From: Brucella cytisi
GTDB taxonomy: Bacteria; Pseudomonadota; Alphaproteobacteria; Rhizobiales; Rhizobiaceae
DNA: 64,000 nucleotides
NCBI GenBank assembly: GCA_012103075.1
Contig: JAAVLQ010000002.1
Location: 1-64,000 of the forward strand
Direction of reading: 5' to 3'
Made by a program: the position numbers and the translations under genes. The stretch's first letter is position 1. The number at the start of each line of letters is the position of its first letter. Below are positions 1-8,618 of the stretch, piece by piece. The notes beneath the pieces were generated by a model. The model saw only the letters and a list, made by a program, of their open reading frames with translations. It was not told where the DNA came from and did not search any database.

Positions 1-1197
1 ATGAATATCGCAAATCCAGCAGCAGCTTTGTCGTTTGACGACATGATACTATCGCAAGGGCGCGAGATTTCTCGCAAGCTCAATCTGCTGCGTCACGAAA
101 ACTTTCCGCCAGATGCGCGCAAGAACATGCTGCGTCAGTTTTCGATGGCTGAGGCCGCGTATTTCCTTGGTGTCTCGCCCAGCAATCTCAAGAAACTGCA
201 TCTGGAAGGCAAGGGTGTCGAACCAACTATTCTGACAGGTGGCCGTCGGGCCTATAGTGTCGACCAGATTCAGGAATTGCGCCAGTGGCTTGACCAGAAT
301 GGTCGCGCTGACGTGAAGCGTTACGTCCCACATCGCCGCGGCAATGAAAAACTCCGGGTTATCGGTGTCGTCAACTTCAAGGGTGGCTCGGGCAAGACGA
401 CAACAGCTGCCCATCTGGCGCAACACATGGCCTTGACCGGCCATCGCGTGCTGGCAATCGACCTCGATCCGCAGGCTTCGCTATCGGCTTTGCATGGCAT
501 TCAGCCAGAGCTCGACGAGTTTCCGTCGCTCTATGAGGCTATTCGTTACGATTCCGAAAGGAAGCCAATCCGCGAGGTCATTCGCCGGACGAACTTCCCG
601 TGCCTCGATATCATTCCGGCAATGCTGGAGCTGCAGGAATATGAATATGACACACCGCTCGCCATGCAGAACGGTGGCGAGGGCAAGACTTTCTGGAATC
701 GCATCGCGCGAACTCTCGCTGACGTCGATGACGATTATGACGTTGTTGTCATCGATTGCCCTCCTCAGCTCGGCTATCTGACGCTGACAGCGCTTTCAGC
801 GGCAACTTCCGTCTTGATCACTGTCCATCCGCAGATGCTCGACCTTATGTCTATGTCACAGTTCCTGCTGATGCTCGGTGATATTCTGAAGACAGTTCGC
901 CAAGCAGGCGGAGCGGTTCAGCTAGACTGGTTCCGCTATCTGATCACCCGTTATGAGCCAACCGATGTTCCGCAAGCACAGATGGTCGGCTTCATGCAGA
1001 GCATGCTCGCCTCACATATGCTGAAGCATCAGATGCTGAAATCAACCGCGATTTCGGATGCAGGTCTGACCAAACAGACGCTTTACGAGGTCGAGCGTTC
1101 ATCGATGAACCGCGGCACTTATGATCGCGCTATGGAAGCCATGGAAGCGGTTAATGCTGAAATTCGTGGCCTCATTCACGAGGCTTGGGGGCGTTAG
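1..1197 (+). CDS. repA: Plasmid/chromid partition ATPase RepA
   Basis: ParA-type ATPase that segregates a repABC replicon with RepB and autorepresses the operon. The 398-residue frame is intact and starts at the first base of the window, so its promoter is not visible. An N-terminal helix-turn-helix region lies around residues 47-72, the deviant Walker A motif (FKGGSGKTT) at about 125-133, a Walker A' region (LAIDLDPQ) near 150 and a Walker B-like VVIDCPPQ near 250. Length and motif order fit RepA of alphaproteobacterial secondary chromosomes. It is followed after 64 bases by repB. Confidence 0.96.
   Translation: MNIANPAAALSFDDMILSQGREISRKLNLLRHENFPPDARKNMLRQFSMAEAAYFLGVSPSNLKKLHLEGKGVEPTILTGGRRAYSVDQIQELRQWLDQNGRADVKRYVPHRRGNEKLRVIGVVNFKGGSGKTTTAAHLAQHMALTGHRVLAIDLDPQASLSALHGIQPELDEFPSLYEAIRYDSERKPIREVIRRTNFPCLDIIPAMLELQEYEYDTPLAMQNGGEGKTFWNRIARTLADVDDDYDVVVIDCPPQLGYLTLTALSAATSVLITVHPQMLDLMSMSQFLLMLGDILKTVRQAGGAVQLDWFRYLITRYEPTDVPQAQMVGFMQSMLASHMLKHQMLKSTAISDAGLTKQTLYEVERSSMNRGTYDRAMEAMEAVNAEIRGLIHEAWGR
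1097..1110. repeat. Perfect 14-bp palindrome inside repA
   Basis: GTTCATCGATGAAC is a perfect 14-bp dyad within the 3' part of the repA coding sequence. It may be fortuitous, since it encodes ordinary residues (RSSMN). It has the GTT...AAC ends seen in parS-like sites of repABC replicons but lacks their 16-bp spacing. Listed as a candidate only. Confidence 0.3.
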
Positions 1198-1209
1198 ACT
1201 GCCGTCTAA
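1194..1209. promoter_or_regulatory. Candidate parS-like palindrome at repA stop
   Basis: TTAGACTGCCGTCTAA is a 16-bp dyad with one mismatched pair and spans the repA stop codon. repABC replicons commonly carry RepB-binding palindromes close to repA/repB, with a GC at the dyad centre, and here TGCC is central. Function is inferred only from location and symmetry. Confidence 0.35.
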
Positions 1210-1261
1210 AGCGGTGAATATTGAATAAAATCAGGTCTCTGACCGGTTTGAGGACATGAGA

Positions 1262-2248
1262 ATGGCAAGAAAGAACATATTCGAAAGCGTTATGCGGGAC
1301 GAACCGGCTGCCGAACAGACTTCGCAGTCGGTCGAAAACGTATCGCGCCGGTTCGGTGCTGCCAAGTCTCTATCCGCTTCGATCGATGAGTTAGCAAAGC
1401 AGGCAGCCCAGAAGCTTGATGGCGAAGCCATTATCGAGCTTGATCCCACCAATCTTGATGGCTCCTTCGTGGCCGACCGTCTGCCTGAAACGGATGACGA
1501 AGAGTATCGGGAACTTCTGGAAGCCATTCGCGAGCGTGGTCAGGACAGTCCATTCTCGTTCGTCCCCATCCCGAGACCAGCGACCGTTATATGATCGTTT
1601 TCGGTCATCGGCGCGCACGGGCCGCCAGAGAGCTTGGTATCAAGGTCAAAGCCGTCATTAAGCCTCTCGCCGATCTGGAACATATTCTGAGCGGCGGGTC
1701 AGGAAAACTCCGCGCGCGCCAATTTGAGCTTTATCGAACGAGTTTTCTTTGCTGCACGTCTCGAAGCGCTTGGCTTCGAACGCGAGGCCATACAGGCGGC
1801 ATTGACGGTCGATTACCAGACCCTGTCGAAGATGCTGACCATTCCGAAAGCCATTCCGGAGCATATTCTTCTCGCTATCGGTCCCGCCAAGGGCATCGGT
1901 CGTGACCGCTGGCTTGAACTGCGAAAGCTGATAGAAATTCCGGGCAAAAGAATGCTGCCGAAGAGCTCCTCGGTAACATCAGCGTTTGAAAACGCTTCGT
2001 CGGTTGCTCGTTTCGAGCAGCTTTACGGCTATCTCAAAGGCAGTAAACAGAAGAAACCTGTCACCAAGGCGGCTCTGCGTCCCGGCACCAGCTGGATGGC
2101 TTCTGACAAAACGGTCAGCGCAATTATCAAACAGAATGGCAAATCGACTACATTGGCTCTCAGTGCAGCCAACGGGCCCCGTTTTGCCGATTGGCTTTCT
2201 CGTAATCTGGATGAGCTTTATGCGTCTTTCCAGAGCGAGGAGAAGTAA
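1262..2248 (+). CDS. repB: Partition protein RepB (ParB-like), two frameshifts
   Basis: DNA-binding partition protein that loads on parS and works with RepA. The start MARKNIF at 1262 is preferred to the in-frame ATG at 1256, because the GAGGA at 1250-1254 is 7 bases from 1262 but only 1 from 1256. The frame is lost near 1550 and regained near 1692. In between, the other frame encodes the ParB-box region (MIVFGHRRARAARELG), so the two indels compensate. The C-terminal RepB domain from about 1724 to 2248 is conserved. A chromid cannot segregate without RepB, so sequence errors are more likely than a true double mutation. Confidence 0.9.
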
Positions 2249-2349
2249 ATAAGCGTAACGAACAGCGGCAGTTGCCACGGTTCGATTGTGTAGCGTTCAA
2301 TAGTAAGTGTGTTTGCGTCGAAACTGTTCAGGAAGAGGAACGAGACAGC

Positions 2350-2403
2350 AAAAGAAAAAGGCCCCCAACGTCGCCGTGTGGAAGCCCTTCTCATTGGTTT
2401 AGC
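2350..2403 (-). ncRNA. incA: repABC antisense countertranscribed RNA (incA/ctRNA)
   Basis: The repB-repC gap of repABC replicons encodes a small antisense RNA that limits repC expression. On the minus strand a strong promoter at 2410-2438 leads into about 54 bases. These end in a GC-rich imperfect hairpin (AAGG-CUUCC pairing with GGGGG-CCUU, about 2389 to 2358), followed by a T-rich run at 2350-2357. Size, orientation and position match known ctRNAs. The exact 5' end is estimated from the -10 box. Confidence 0.8.
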
Positions 2404-2409
2404 AGCTAG

Positions 2410-2438
2410 AGAATCGCAAATCCACGAATCACTGTCAA
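2410..2438 (-). promoter_or_regulatory. Promoter of the repABC antisense RNA
   Basis: Read on the minus strand, TTGACA (2438-2433) is a perfect -35 box. It is separated by exactly 17 bases from GATTCT (2415-2410), a good -10 box. It fires into the hairpin RNA at 2350-2403 and away from repC. Confidence 0.8.
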
Positions 2439-2497
2439 GTGTAATTAGCGTCATTTTGGCGGGTGGATTTCTTTTGCCTTGTGGAAGGTGAAAGAAA

Positions 2498-3688
2498 ATG
2501 GAGATTCAATTGGCCTCGACGCCGTTTGGCAGTCGAAGGATGACGCTTGCCTTGTTGGCAAGTCAACAGAACACACAGAAAATCGCACCGGGAACGATTG
2601 CCGATAAATGGCAACTGCATCGATGGCTATGTGAAGCAAAGACACAGTTCGGCCTGAATGATCGCTCTCTGGCGGTTCTTTCAGCGTTGCTGTCATTCTA
2701 TCCGGAGACGGAACTGAATGAACGGAACAGCCTGATCGTATTCCCGTCCAACAAGCAACTGGCATTGCGCGCCCATGGTATGGCCGATGCAACCTTGCGC
2801 CGTCATCTGGCAGCGCTGGTCGATACCGGTTTCATCCACCGCCGGGACAGCCCAAATGGTAAGCGCTATGCACGCCGTGCCAAAAGTGGAGACGTACAGA
2901 TCGCATTCGGCTTTTCACTCGCGCCATTGCTTGCACGTGCTTTCGAACTGGAGACAGCTGCCGAGCAGGTGAGGACCGAGAAGATTGCATTGCGTGAAAT
3001 GCGCGAGCGTCTCACATTGCTGCGTCGTGACATCACCAAGCTTATTGAATTCGCCGCGCAGGAGGAACTGACCGGAGATTGGGAAGACATCCATCATCGT
3101 TTCCGCCTTATCGTCGACGGCATTCCGCGCCGTGCCGAGTATGAAGAACTCGCAGCACTGGTCGAATCCATGCAATTCATTCGTGCGGAAATCGATAACA
3201 CATTGAAAATTCAAAAGAATGTTGAAAATTTGAACGCCAATGAATCTCAAAATGAGCGGCAGCAAATTGAATCGAATCCAGATTCCTATTCTGAAAGGAC
3301 AACGCCTGAATTTATCAACCAGCGAGTGAATAAAATCACCAGCGCTCAGATCGAACCCACGGTTTCGCTCGACATGGTGCTTCGTTCCTGTCCAGAGATC
3401 ACGGCCTATGCCATCTCATCGATCCGGCATTGGCAGGATTTGGCCAACACGGCAGAGAAAGTACGTTCTTTCTTGGGAATCGATGGAAAGCTCTACGATC
3501 TCGCAAAGAAAACGCTAGGAACTCATAATGCATCGATTGTAATCGCTTATATCCTGCAGCGTTATGAGCAAATCCAGTCCGCTGGTGGCTATTTACGAAT
3601 TCTGACGGAAAAGGCTGCCAACGGCTCGTTCTCAATCAGACCCATGCTTATGGCCGCGCTGAATGGACAAAACCAAATGGCTATTTAA
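2498..3688 (+). CDS. repC: Replication initiator RepC
   Basis: Initiator protein of repABC replicons, needed and often sufficient for replication. The 396-residue frame is intact and begins with a typical RepC N-terminus. It has a winged-helix-like DNA-binding part around residues 60-130 (SNKQLALRAHG, then ATLRRHLAALVDTGFI). A purine-rich AGGTGAAAG lies just upstream of the ATG. The middle of the gene is unusually AT-rich (see the putative origin). Its translation should be controlled by the antisense RNA upstream. Confidence 0.95.
   Translation: MEIQLASTPFGSRRMTLALLASQQNTQKIAPGTIADKWQLHRWLCEAKTQFGLNDRSLAVLSALLSFYPETELNERNSLIVFPSNKQLALRAHGMADATLRRHLAALVDTGFIHRRDSPNGKRYARRAKSGDVQIAFGFSLAPLLARAFELETAAEQVRTEKIALREMRERLTLLRRDITKLIEFAAQEELTGDWEDIHHRFRLIVDGIPRRAEYEELAALVESMQFIRAEIDNTLKIQKNVENLNANESQNERQQIESNPDSYSERTTPEFINQRVNKITSAQIEPTVSLDMVLRSCPEITAYAISSIRHWQDLANTAEKVRSFLGIDGKLYDLAKKTLGTHNASIVIAYILQRYEQIQSAGGYLRILTEKAANGSFSIRPMLMAALNGQNQMAI
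3190..3310. other. AT-rich segment in repC, putative oriV
   Basis: Within repC this stretch is clearly richer in A and T than the gene around it and encodes a low-complexity N/Q/E/S-rich linker. In repABC replicons the origin has been mapped to an AT-rich region inside repC. The assignment rests on that precedent and on base composition; no iterons are visible. Confidence 0.4.
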
Positions 3689-3785
3689 GTTTCGTGTTGT
3701 TCATGAAGTCCAAGGCAACGACCAGAGGTGGCTGTTTGACAGCGTCCCGCACTAGCGCAGCAAGTTACATAGCCACTGATATTGG

Positions 3786-3815
3786 CGCTTCGTAACGTCA
3801 TTTAATGACGAAGCG
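3786..3815. repeat. Inverted repeat downstream of repC
   Basis: CGCTTCGT and ACGAAGCG form an 8-bp dyad around 14 bases that contain a second, nested dyad (CGTCATT-T-AATGACG), so two alternative hairpins are possible. There is no T-run, so it is not a classical terminator. It could end repABC transcription or bind a protein. The rest of 3689-4269 holds no convincing gene apart from a short minus-strand frame. Confidence 0.45.
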
Positions 3816-3886
3816 ATCTGCCGATTGCCGGTGCAGCTTGTGAAGGCTTCGCACTTTGAAGCTTGATGTGGCCAGCAGGTCTGAAC

Positions 3887-4063
3887 TTAGTCCAGTGTCT
3901 GAAAGCGGCGACGACGTGAACGACGGCGAGGGTGCAAAGTGTTCAGGTCTTGTTTTTGACCGACCTTATGACGCGGCGGAGGTGAAAGCAGGCGCATGAT
4001 GAAGAGGATGCAGCACCCGATGGTGAATATCCAGAATATCTCATCGGTGAGATCGTTGATCAT
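3887..4063 (-). CDS. Possible small membrane protein, 58 residues
   Basis: A short frame on the minus strand, not recognised as a family. It starts MINDLTDEI and has one hydrophobic stretch of about 17 residues (FWIFTIGCCILFIMRLL), followed by a basic tail with runs of arginine. The TM-plus-basic-tail pattern is that of a small inner-membrane protein, but no good ribosome-binding site is seen and the frame may be chance. It lies between repC and cbiZ on the opposite strand. Confidence 0.25.
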   Translation of the reverse strand: MINDLTDEIFWIFTIGCCILFIMRLLSPPPRHKVGQKQDLNTLHPRRRSRRRRFQTLD

Positions 4064-4269
4064 AACGCAATCCAGAGCAAACCGCTTGTCCGTTTCCGTG
4101 ACGCGCGAAACAATATTCCGAGATAAATATCTGCTCGCGCAACCGCGGCCAAGTCACGAAGGCGTGCTTTATCGCCGCGTCGGTCGTATTCCGACATCCC
4201 TGTCTTCTGGGCAGTCCTGTGGATGGCTGAAAGGCGCTGGTCGCGAAGTCCGCGCCGATCTGCGATAGA

Positions 4270-4983
4270 TTGGTCATGCTTCCTTTCACGATCCATTGTT
4301 CCGCTCCGGTGCTCGCGGTTGAATTTTCAGACCGGCAAAACATTCTGAGCTGGTCATTGACACGCCCGGGTTTTGTCTCAGCGCATTCCGTCGCGTGGCT
4401 GGAAGTCCGCAACGACGATTTGACGCTGGACGTTGACGCGGGGCTTTTGCTGCAGGAAAGACTGGCAGAAGCCGGGTATGGTGATGCGGTCCAGATGATG
4501 ACATCGCGCAGCGTTCAAAAGCACCATATTGCAACACGGCGCTCCGGCGAAGCGCATGCCGCCTGTCTTGCCACGGTGGGCCTGTCGAATGCGGGGAGGG
4601 TTGGTGAGCTCTCGCAACTGAAGATGCCAGCTGGAACGATCAATCTTCTAGTTCACATCGACAAGCCCTTGTCGGTTGCAGCTCATATAGAGGCAATGTC
4701 GATTGCGGCTGAAGCACGCACCGTTGCAATTATCGAACTTGGCCTCGATGTCGACGGCAAAGCCATAACCGGGACTGGAACGGATTGCATCGCCGTTTCC
4801 GCGCCGCACGGGGAGGCGGGAGAGGCAGCATTATATGCGGGCTTACATACGGATATCGGCGCCGCCCTCGGTGGCGCGGTTTATGACGCAGTATCCGAAG
4901 GCGGATGGCTCTGGATGAACGAGCAGGGTTTTGGCCGATCAGGCCTCGGCTGTAGTTCCTTTCGGTTTCAGGCGCAGAATTAG
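4270..4983 (+). CDS. cbiZ: Adenosylcobinamide amidohydrolase CbiZ-like
   Basis: CbiZ removes the aminopropanol side chain of adenosylcobinamide to give adenosylcobyric acid, allowing salvage of incomplete corrinoids. The product is about 237 residues and intact, and shows the family pattern: an early SWSLTRPGF stretch, HSVAWLEVRN, and the conserved TGTGTDCIAV segment near residue 174. The start may be TTG at 4270 or ATG at 4276. I looked for a B12-box riboswitch upstream and did not find one. The 3' end overlaps the convergent MFS gene by 45 bases. Confidence 0.85.
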   Translation: MVMLPFTIHCSAPVLAVEFSDRQNILSWSLTRPGFVSAHSVAWLEVRNDDLTLDVDAGLLLQERLAEAGYGDAVQMMTSRSVQKHHIATRRSGEAHAACLATVGLSNAGRVGELSQLKMPAGTINLLVHIDKPLSVAAHIEAMSIAAEARTVAIIELGLDVDGKAITGTGTDCIAVSAPHGEAGEAALYAGLHTDIGAALGGAVYDAVSEGGWLWMNEQGFGRSGLGCSSFRFQAQN

Positions 4984-6134
4984 CGGAACCAGAACAAGGG
5001 CGACGATCGGGAAGACCAGCCAGTTGATCGTTTCCCAGCCAGAAGAATGCAGCAGCGACCCTGCAAAGAACGAAGCACAGGCCACAGTGCCGAACATGAT
5101 GAAATCATTGGCGCCCTGAGCCTTGCCGCGTTCAGCCGACGTATGGCAGTCGGTCACCATGGCAGTCGCACCGATAAAGCCGAAGTTCCAGCCAATGCCG
5201 AGGAAGATCAGCGCACCCCAGAAATGGCCGACATCAAAGCCGCCCAGTGCAATAATGGCGGAAAACGCGATCAACACGAGCCCGAGCGCGGTGATCTTTT
5301 CTTTGCCGAAACGGGTGATGAGCTTTCCGGTAAAGAAGCTGGGCGCAAACATGGCGAGCACATGCCATTGGATGCCAAGGGCTGCGTGATCGACGGAATG
5401 GCCATGGCCGACCATGGCGATGGGTGCAGCTGTCATCACGAATGTCATCAGCGCGTAGGAGCAAACACCGGCAGCCACGGAAAGGGCGAAACGCGGTGAA
5501 CGGAGAATTTCGCCGAGAGGACGACCTGTATCATGGACGGTGCCCGGATCTCTCCGGATTTTCGGCGCACGCAGCATGAAGAGGACGGGGGGGCGAGAAG
5601 CCCCAGAACCGCCCGGCTGAGGAAACTGCCTGCAAACATCGCATCCGGAATGGTATCGCGTGTCCAGATGACGAGCTGTGGCCCGACGATTGCCGCAATG
5701 AGTCCGCCCACCATGACCCATGAGATAGCGCGCGCCTTCATGTCGCCTGTTGCCGTATCGGTGGCGGCAAAGCGATAGCTCTGGACATAAGAGGCGTAGA
5801 AACCGGCGGTCAGCGTTCCAAGGCAGAAGATAAGGAAGGAGGCGGCAAAAATACCAGTGGCTGCAATCACACCTGCTGAGGCGCCAACAAGCGCGCCCAG
5901 CATATAGGCATTGCGGCGTCCAAACTGGCGCATAAAGAAAGCGGCAGGCAGGGTGCCGAGCGCAAGGCCGAGATTGAACAGACTGACAGGAAGCGTGACG
6001 AGCGCTGGATCGGAAGACAGTTTCTGACCCACCAGACCACCCAGCGAAATCACGATAGGCGGGCTGGAAGCGCCCAGTGCCTGTGCAATCGTCAGGATAA
6101 TAATATTGCGCCGTGCGGTCGTCATGTCGGTCAT
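4939..6134 (-). CDS. MFS transporter, frameshifted
   Basis: Major facilitator superfamily carrier of the inner membrane, about 400 residues in 12 predicted segments; substrate not recognisable. The start at 6134 (MTDMTTARRN) has a GAGGGG site upstream on its strand. The N-terminal half (6134 to about 5590) contains the MFS loop FMRQFGRRNAYMLG. The C-terminal half continues in another frame after a run of seven G (plus strand) around 5586-5592. The homopolymer makes a sequencing indel likely. The last 45 bases overlap the end of cbiZ on the other strand. Confidence 0.85.
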
Positions 6135-6432
6135 CACCAACCCCTCAATCGATAAAACCGGGATGGTTTTATCGGAAAGCGCATTTGCCGGCAAAATTAT
6201 TCTACAACTGGATAGAACATTTTTTGCCAGATCAGCTATTCCGTTTCAAACGATGAGGTGGATGTGACGAAAATTTTACTGAGAAGGTAGACAGAATTTG
6301 GCTGCTGGCCTATCCGGTTAGGTGATTATCGCGTCAGCGAACGCGTCTTCAACCATACAAAACCCGGGCGGGTAACTGGAACGCAACCATGCGGGCCCGC
6401 GACGCATGTGGGAATCCAATTTGGACAGCTCA

Positions 6433-6450
6433 ATGTCGTCCGGCTGTCAT
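6433..6450 (+). promoter_or_regulatory. Pho box upstream of phoX
   Basis: ATGTCGT-CCGG-CTGTCAT is a pair of 7-bp direct repeats with a 4-base spacer, matching the CTGTCAT-N4-CTGTCAT PhoB site at 7/7 in the second and 5/7 in the first repeat. Ten bases further on lies TAATTT (6461-6466), a plausible -10 box at the distance usual for PhoB-dependent promoters. The phosphatase gene starts at 6497, which strongly supports phosphate control. Confidence 0.7.
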
Positions 6451-6496
6451 CTAGTGCTTCTAATTTGCAACTCCACAATTCGATAGGGAGCCAGCA

Positions 6497-8487
6497 ATGT
6501 CAGAGAATCTTTTCCCAGCAAAGTCTGTTCAAGACCAGCCAGTTGGAAGAAGCAGATGCCGATCCGCGCAATCCGTCCGATAATCCAACCATGGGCGAAA
6601 TCATCAGCCGGCGCTTTTCCCGCCGTGGTTTTTGCGTGGATCGCTCGCTGTCTCGGCCATTGCGGCAACCGTAAGTCCGCTCGCCCTGTTGAGTGCGGGT
6701 GATGCGCGCGCTGCATCCGGTTCGGCCTTTTCCTTCAAGGAGGTCGAAGCCGGTGTGGATGCCTATCATCATGTCGCGGAAGGCTATGATGCTGATGTGC
6801 TTTTGCGCTGGGGCGACAAGCTTTTCGCCGATGCGCCAGAATTCGACCCGACCAGACAGTCTGCCGAAGCGCAAGCGCGCCAGTTCGGCTACAACAATGA
6901 TTATGTCGGCTATATCGCCATCGAGGGGTCGCCGGAACATGGCATCCTCGTGGTCAACCACGAATATACCAATCCGCACCTGATGTTCTCCGGCCTTGTC
7001 AAGATCGTCGATGGCAAGGTGGAACAGGCCCCGCTCTCGAAGGAACAGGTGGATATCGAAATGGCCGCCCATGGCGGCACGATAGTCGAAATCCGCAAGC
7101 AGGACGGCAAGTGGCAGCCGGTGCTCGACGGTGCAAACAACCGCCGTATCACCTCCAGTACCGAGATGACGCTGAGCGGTCCCGTGGCCGGTCATGATCG
7201 CGTCAAGACCAATGCCGATCCTTCAGGTACCAAGGTTTTCGGTACGATCAATAATTGTGCAGGCGGCGTCACGCCCCGGGCACATACATCATGGCCGAGG
7301 AAAACATTCACGGCTATTTCATCGGCGAACTGCCGGAAGGTCACGCGGAAACGGTCAATTACAAGCGCATGGGCATTCCGGAGGGCTCGTACGAATGGGG
7401 GCGTTTCTACGACCGTTTCGATGTTTCCAAGGAGCCGAACGAACCGAACCGTTTCGGCTGGATTGTCGAGGTCGATGTGTCCGACCCGAACTCCGTGCCG
7501 AAGAAGCGGACCGCGCTTGGCCGTTTCAAGCATGAGGGTGCCGAATCCATCGTCAACAAGGATGGGCGCGTGGTCTTCTATCTAGGCGATGACGAACGCT
7601 TCGACTATGTCTACAAATTCGTGACGGCGGGTAAGTTCAACCCGGATGATCGCGCTGCCAACCCGGACCTGCTGGATGAAGGCACGCTTCACGTGGCCAA
7701 ATTTCATGAAGACGGTAAGGTCGAGTGGATGCCGCTGGTGTTCGGCCAAGGCCCACTGACCGAGCAGAACGGCTTCAAAAGTCAGGCCGATGTGCTGATC
7801 GAAACCCGTCGCGCGGGCGATCTTCTCGGCGCCACCAAGATGGACCGCCCGGAAGACGTGCAGCCGAACCCGGTCAATGGCCGCGTTTATGTCATGCTCA
7901 CCAACAACACGAAGCGCAAGGATGATCAGTTGGACGCTGCCAATCCGCGCGCCAAGAACGCCTTCGGCCATATCATCGAGATCGAGGAAGATGGGCAGGA
8001 TTTTGCCACCACGACGGGCAAGTGGGAAGTGCTGCTGAAATGCGGCGATCCCTCCGTAGCCGAAGTAGGTGCCAGCTTCTCCACTGATACAACGCGCAAT
8101 GGCTGGTTCGGTATGCCCGACAATGCTGCCGTCGACAGCGCTGGTCGGCTTTGGGTCGCAACCGATGGCAACAGCAACAAGGATACCGGCCGCACTGACG
8201 GACTTTGGGCCGTCGACACGGAAGGCGATGCGCGTGCGACCTCGAAACTGTTCTACCGTGTGCCGGTGGGCGCGGAAATGTGCGGTCCGCTGTTTGCACC
8301 CGATGATGAGACGGCTTTCGTTGCCGTGCAGCATCCGGGCGACGGCGGTGAGGATTGGGACGGTCATGGCCGTCCGTCCTATTACGAGGACCTGTCCACC
8401 CGTTGGCCGGATTTCAGGGATGATATGCCGGTGCGGCCTGCCGTGGTGGCAATCACCAAGCAAGGCGGCGGCAAGATCGCGGTTTAA
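6497..8487 (+). CDS. phoX: PhoX-family alkaline phosphatase, Tat-exported, frameshifted
   Basis: Secreted calcium-dependent phosphatase of the PhoX (DUF839) family that releases phosphate from organic esters in the periplasm. The gene reconstructs to about 663 residues, normal for the family. The start at 6497 (MSENLFPAKS) follows a GGGAG site. Indels occur near 6540, near 6635 (a T-run, within the twin-arginine signal SRRFSRRGF) and near 7275 (a C/G run). Recognisable parts are the Tat signal, LVVNHEYTNP, TINNCAGGVTP, AEENIHGYF and, near the end, VQHPGDGG. It is preceded by a Pho box and followed by a phytase-like gene in the same direction. Confidence 0.88.
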
Positions 8488-8508
8488 TGATTTGATGAGA
8501 CAGTTTGC

Positions 8509-8526
8509 CCCCGGTGAAAGCCGGGG
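8509..8526. repeat. Small hairpin between phoX and phytase-like gene
   Basis: CCCCGG and CCGGGG form a 6-bp stem around a TGAAAG loop just after the phoX stop codon. No T-run follows, so it may stabilise or attenuate mRNA rather than terminate fully. Confidence 0.35.
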
Positions 8527-8618
8527 CCATCGTCAAAAAGCTTCACGGAAGCGTCAAGCCAGCGATACAAAGCCAGCCTAATTCCGTCTCTGTATTTCAA
8601 ATCCAACGGGGACTTATC

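Noticed and set aside
3996..4268. 90-codon plus-strand frame between repC and cbiZ
   Set aside because: No family resemblance, basic low-quality composition and overlapping minus-strand frames of similar length; treated as non-coding.
3689..4269. Cobalamin riboswitch expected ahead of cbiZ
   Set aside because: The characteristic B12-box (GCCACTG-like) and paired upstream elements were not found on either strand by eye.
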